A stretch of DNA of 8,221 nt from the NCBI GenBank assembly GCA_947453125.1, contig CANGGC010000078.1, positions 1-8,221 on the forward strand, in the 5' to 3' direction. Of this stretch, positions 5,908 to 8,221 are shown in pieces. The translations under genes were made by a program, and so were the position numbers. Position 1 is the first letter of the stretch. Every line of letters starts with the position of its first letter. The notes below the pieces were generated by a model. That model had not been told where the DNA came from, ran no database searches, and saw nothing but the letters and a program-made list of their open reading frames with translations. The stretch is from Planctomycetaceae bacterium (GTDB taxonomy: Bacteria > Planctomycetota > Planctomycetia > Pirellulales > UBA1268).

Positions 5908-8221
5908 ATGAACGAGCCACCTCGCACCCAAACCGGGCCCGCATTACCGGATGCCGATGCCCTTCGGGAGCGTCAGGACCGGTGGCGAGCCGGCCCCTCG
6001 TCGTCCCCCCGCCCCGCAACGCGGAAGGTCGCGGCCGGCGCCGGACTGGCGCTTGCTGCTCTGGCAGCCCTCGTGCTTTCAACGGTCCTGATCGTGGCTC
6101 CCCTGTTCTCCTGGCAGACGGCTGGCGTCGCTCTCGTTGTGGACGGTTCGTCGCTCGACGTGCTGCCGGCTGTGCCGTTCGCACACCAGGACATGTCGGC
6201 ACTCGCCGCGTCGCTATCCGGTCGCCTGGCACCATCGCTCTCCTCGGAGCTCCTGCCACTGAAGGACTTCGATACCGTGGAGGCGATCCGCGACCGGCTC
6301 CACGGTTTCTGTGTCAAGATGCCTCTCCGCGGCAAAGATTCGATGATCGCGTATGTCCGCGGACAGTGTCTGGTGCCTCCGCCGCTGCTCGACGCCGATG
6401 GCAACGAACGACCCGATCCGCTCGGCGGTCACGCATGTCTTGTCGCAACAGACGCGACGCTCCGCGGCGAGGGGCTCCGCGAACTGGTGCCTATCCGTGA
6501 TGTTGTCGAATCGATTGGCTCCGCAGCGAGCCTGACAACGCTGGTCGCCATCGATCTGGGAAACCTCCGCTGGGATCCGAGGATCGGCGTCTTGTGCGGC
6601 CTTGTGCCGCGGCAACTGGACCGCGATCTCGAGGGATCACCGCTCCGTGCCAACGGCCAAAACTGGGTGATCGCATCGCACGACACACTCCAGTATTCCG
6701 GTGCAAACGCCACAGAGAAACGGACGTTCTTCGCGGCCGCCCTTGAGCAGGGACTCGCGGGAGCCGCCGACCAGGCCCCCTGGGGCGACGGAGACCGCGT
6801 GGTCGAACTCCACGAACTGGCACCGTTTGTCGTCGCTTGGACCTCGGAATGGTCGCGGCGTTCTTCCGGCGGACGCGCCCCGCAGCGGCCCGTGGTCTGG
6901 AAACTCGGGACCGGACGGGTCGATCTTCGCGACATTCCCCGAAACATCCGGCTGGTGCGGGTTTCCCCGAACGCTGGCGGCGCTCTGGCCACGCTCCGCG
7001 GTCTTTTGCCGGGCGGTGCGCCGAAGAAGCCGCTGATCCCCGCCGCCCCGCCACAGGCTCCACCGTCCTCGGCGCCCGCCTCGGCGTCGGCCCCGACCTC
7101 GACGACCGCTCCAGCCGACGCCGTGAATGGAGACGCATTAACCGCGGCTTCGAAGGCTGCGTCCGCCCCTTCACCGGCCCCTGCCGCACCGGCAGCCACA
7201 CCGGCAGCACAGCCAGCGGCCATCGACGCCCCCGCCCCTTCACCCACGCTCCCCGCCCCGCCGGCTCCGCAGCCGGACGCGGGCATTCCGCAGGCTGAAT
7301 TGCCGGTGGCGGGAACGTCTGGGGAGGCGACTCCGGTGGCCCAGACGCCAGCGCCTTCCCCTCCGGCCCCATCCCAGTCAGCGGCGCCCATCCAACGCCC
7401 CAGCGATGATCCCTGGGAACTGCTGAACTCCCTGACGAGCCGCACCGGGCCGCCCCCCACCTTGGCTCCGCGGCCATCCGTGATCGACTACGCCCCGCAC
7501 CTCTGGCGTCAGGTGGCGTCCTCCGTCGCTGCTGCGACCACGGATGCCAGTCTTGAAGGCCCCGTGGCAGATCGTGCCCGGGCGGCCTTGCAGAGATTCA
7601 ACGCGGCGATCTTGAGCATCGATGACGCAACGCCGAAAGGCCTTGCCATCCTGGCTGGTTCGCCGCCGGCCGAGACGCTGGCCGCCGCCCGCCGCGCTGC
7701 CAACGCTGCCGGCCTTCCTCAGGCATGGTCGAGCGCCCCCAAGCCTCTCCAGGCCGCCATCGCTGCCCGCAACGACGCCGTCGAACTCGGCTGGTCGATG
7801 CTCGACGTGATCGGTCGATTGTCCGGCGGTGCCGGCCCCCTGTTCATCGACCCCGCGCTGATCGACGGGTTCACCGCCCGCATCGCACGATTGAGTGATG
7901 CGATCGCCAACGCGGCCACGATCTCTCAAGCCGAAAGTGATTCGACCCGCCTCGATCCGCTCACCACAGCCACCCAGAACATGATCTCGCAGACGCTGCT
8001 GATGCGATCCCTCCAGGATCTATTGCTCGCCAGCCTGACTGCCGAAGCCGGTTCCACGGCACGGATTCCGCTCAATGACCGGATGATTCTCCTTCGATCC
8101 CGACTGCCCGATGCCAGCCAACGCGCCATGCTTCTGCCGATCGTCCCCGCCAACGCAGTTGGAAACAGGGGAGCGAACGACGGCGCCGAGGGTGGAGTCG
8201 ATACCGGCATGGCGATGCAGG
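5908..8221 (+). CDS. Membrane-anchored protein with a degenerate caspase-like (peptidase C14) domain and a long Pro/Ala linker; C-terminus beyond the window
   Basis: The 771 codons present have no stop. Residues 1-40 are polar with a net positive charge. One membrane helix follows (about 41-68), so the rest is predicted to be periplasmic. Residues 71-335 look like a caspase-type fold: an opening strand (GVALVVDG, 73-80), DTVEAIRDRL (122-131), and DSMIAYVRGQC (144-154), which sits where caspases have the YxxGHG strand. Then come LTTLVAIDLG (209-218), where the D-x-C strand is expected, WVIASHD (253-259), FFAAALEQGLAGAAD (274-288), a late FT-x-x-L-x-x-GLxGxAD pattern, and a DRVVELHELAPFV segment (296-308). 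The catalytic His position is Gln153 and the catalytic Cys position is Gly218, so protease activity is unlikely. Residues 371-497 are a Pro/Ala/Ser-rich linker. Residues 500-771 look largely helical and match no family I recognise. The ATG at 5908 is the only reasonable start, with no Shine-Dalgarno match. Its link to T6SS rests on its position next to tssK. The caspase-like call is from pattern only. Confidence 0.75.
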   Translation, partial: MNEPPRTQTGPALPDADALRERQDRWRAGPSSSPRPATRKVAAGAGLALAALAALVLSTVLIVAPLFSWQTAGVALVVDGSSLDVLPAVPFAHQDMSALAASLSGRLAPSLSSELLPLKDFDTVEAIRDRLHGFCVKMPLRGKDSMIAYVRGQCLVPPPLLDADGNERPDPLGGHACLVATDATLRGEGLRELVPIRDVVESIGSAASLTTLVAIDLGNLRWDPRIGVLCGLVPRQLDRDLEGSPLRANGQNWVIASHDTLQYSGANATEKRTFFAAALEQGLAGAADQAPWGDGDRVVELHELAPFVVAWTSEWSRRSSGGRAPQRPVVWKLGTGRVDLRDIPRNIRLVRVSPNAGGALATLRGLLPGGAPKKPLIPAAPPQAPPSSAPASASAPTSTTAPADAVNGDALTAASKAASAPSPAPAAPAATPAAQPAAIDAPAPSPTLPAPPAPQPDAGIPQAELPVAGTSGEATPVAQTPAPSPPAPSQSAAPIQRPSDDPWELLNSLTSRTGPPPTLAPRPSVIDYAPHLWRQVASSVAAATTDASLEGPVADRARAALQRFNAAILSIDDATPKGLAILAGSPPAETLAAARRAANAAGLPQAWSSAPKPLQAAIAARNDAVELGWSMLDVIGRLSGGAGPLFIDPALIDGFTARIARLSDAIANAATISQAESDSTRLDPLTTATQNMISQTLLMRSLQDLLLASLTAEAGSTARIPLNDRMILLRSRLPDASQRAMLLPIVPANAVGNRGANDGAEGGVDTGMAMQ
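7018..7398 (+). other. Low-complexity Pro/Ala/Ser-rich linker segment within the caspase-like gene
   Basis: Codons 371-497 encode an almost purely Pro/Ala/Ser/Thr stretch with few charged residues. It includes the 10-base direct repeat CACCGGCAGC, twice, at 7187-7196 and 7199-7208. It probably forms a flexible or extended spacer that holds the two folded parts apart, possibly across the periplasm. Composition is seen directly and the spacer role is inferred. Length variation between relatives would be expected here. Confidence 0.7.

Noticed and set aside
5747..6259. N-terminal extension of tssK to 6259
   Set aside because: The extra 171 residues are Arg/Pro-rich, precede the diagnostic TssK N-terminus and overlap the divergent gene. 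The ATG at 5746 is much better.
6429..7477. Long minus-strand open frames of 343 and 328 codons
   Set aside because: They are antisense to the Pro/Ala-rich part of the plus-strand gene. The Gly/Ala/Arg-rich products are mirror images of that composition.
1..8221. Search for tRNA, rRNA, CRISPR array, insertion sequence ends or attachment sites
   Set aside because: No cloverleaf, spaced direct repeats, transposase motif or terminal inverted repeats were seen.

Overview
The window is about 66-70% GC by eye. It carries the membrane and baseplate part of a type VI secretion system (T6SS) gene cluster. The proteins are clearly T6SS family members but divergent from the proteobacterial ones. TssM is short, a sigma-70 factor sits inside the operon, and the neighbouring gene encodes a membrane-anchored caspase-like protein. 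Together with the GC-rich, Ala/Pro-rich coding style, this suggests a Gram-negative bacterium outside the Proteobacteria. A planctomycete or relative is my best guess, but this is inference, not something the sequence proves.

Layout, read in the direction of transcription. The minus strand carries a five-gene run from about 5746 down to the left edge: tssK (5746-4280), tssL (4226-3612), a short tssM (3418-1925), a FliA/WhiG-type sigma factor (1928-1239), and tssA (from 1049, cut off by the left edge). The tssM stop and the sigma start overlap as ATGA. tssK and tssL are separated by 53 bases, or overlap by 4 if the alternative GTG start is used. The tssL-tssM junction is an open gap holding two clear inverted repeats (3491-3524 and 3531-3561). 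A 161-base spacer (5747-5907) separates this operon from one large plus-strand gene (5908 to beyond the right edge). That gene has an N-terminal cytoplasmic tail, one membrane helix, a caspase-like domain whose His and Cys positions are both replaced, a long Pro/Ala-rich linker, and a helical C-terminal region I do not recognise.

How the genes fit together. TssK is the baseplate-to-membrane connector, TssL and TssM are inner-membrane complex subunits, and TssA helps assemble or cap the contractile tail. The TssM here ends right after its third membrane helix and so lacks the periplasmic half that normally spans towards TssJ. The divergent protein is predicted to be periplasmic. It is therefore a candidate partner, or partial functional replacement, for the missing part (inference). 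The sigma factor, translationally coupled to tssM, may link expression of the system to its own promoter class. No tRNA, rRNA, CRISPR array, insertion sequence or convincing intrinsic terminator was seen. All long plus-strand frames between 1 and 5746 look like antisense shadows of the minus-strand genes.
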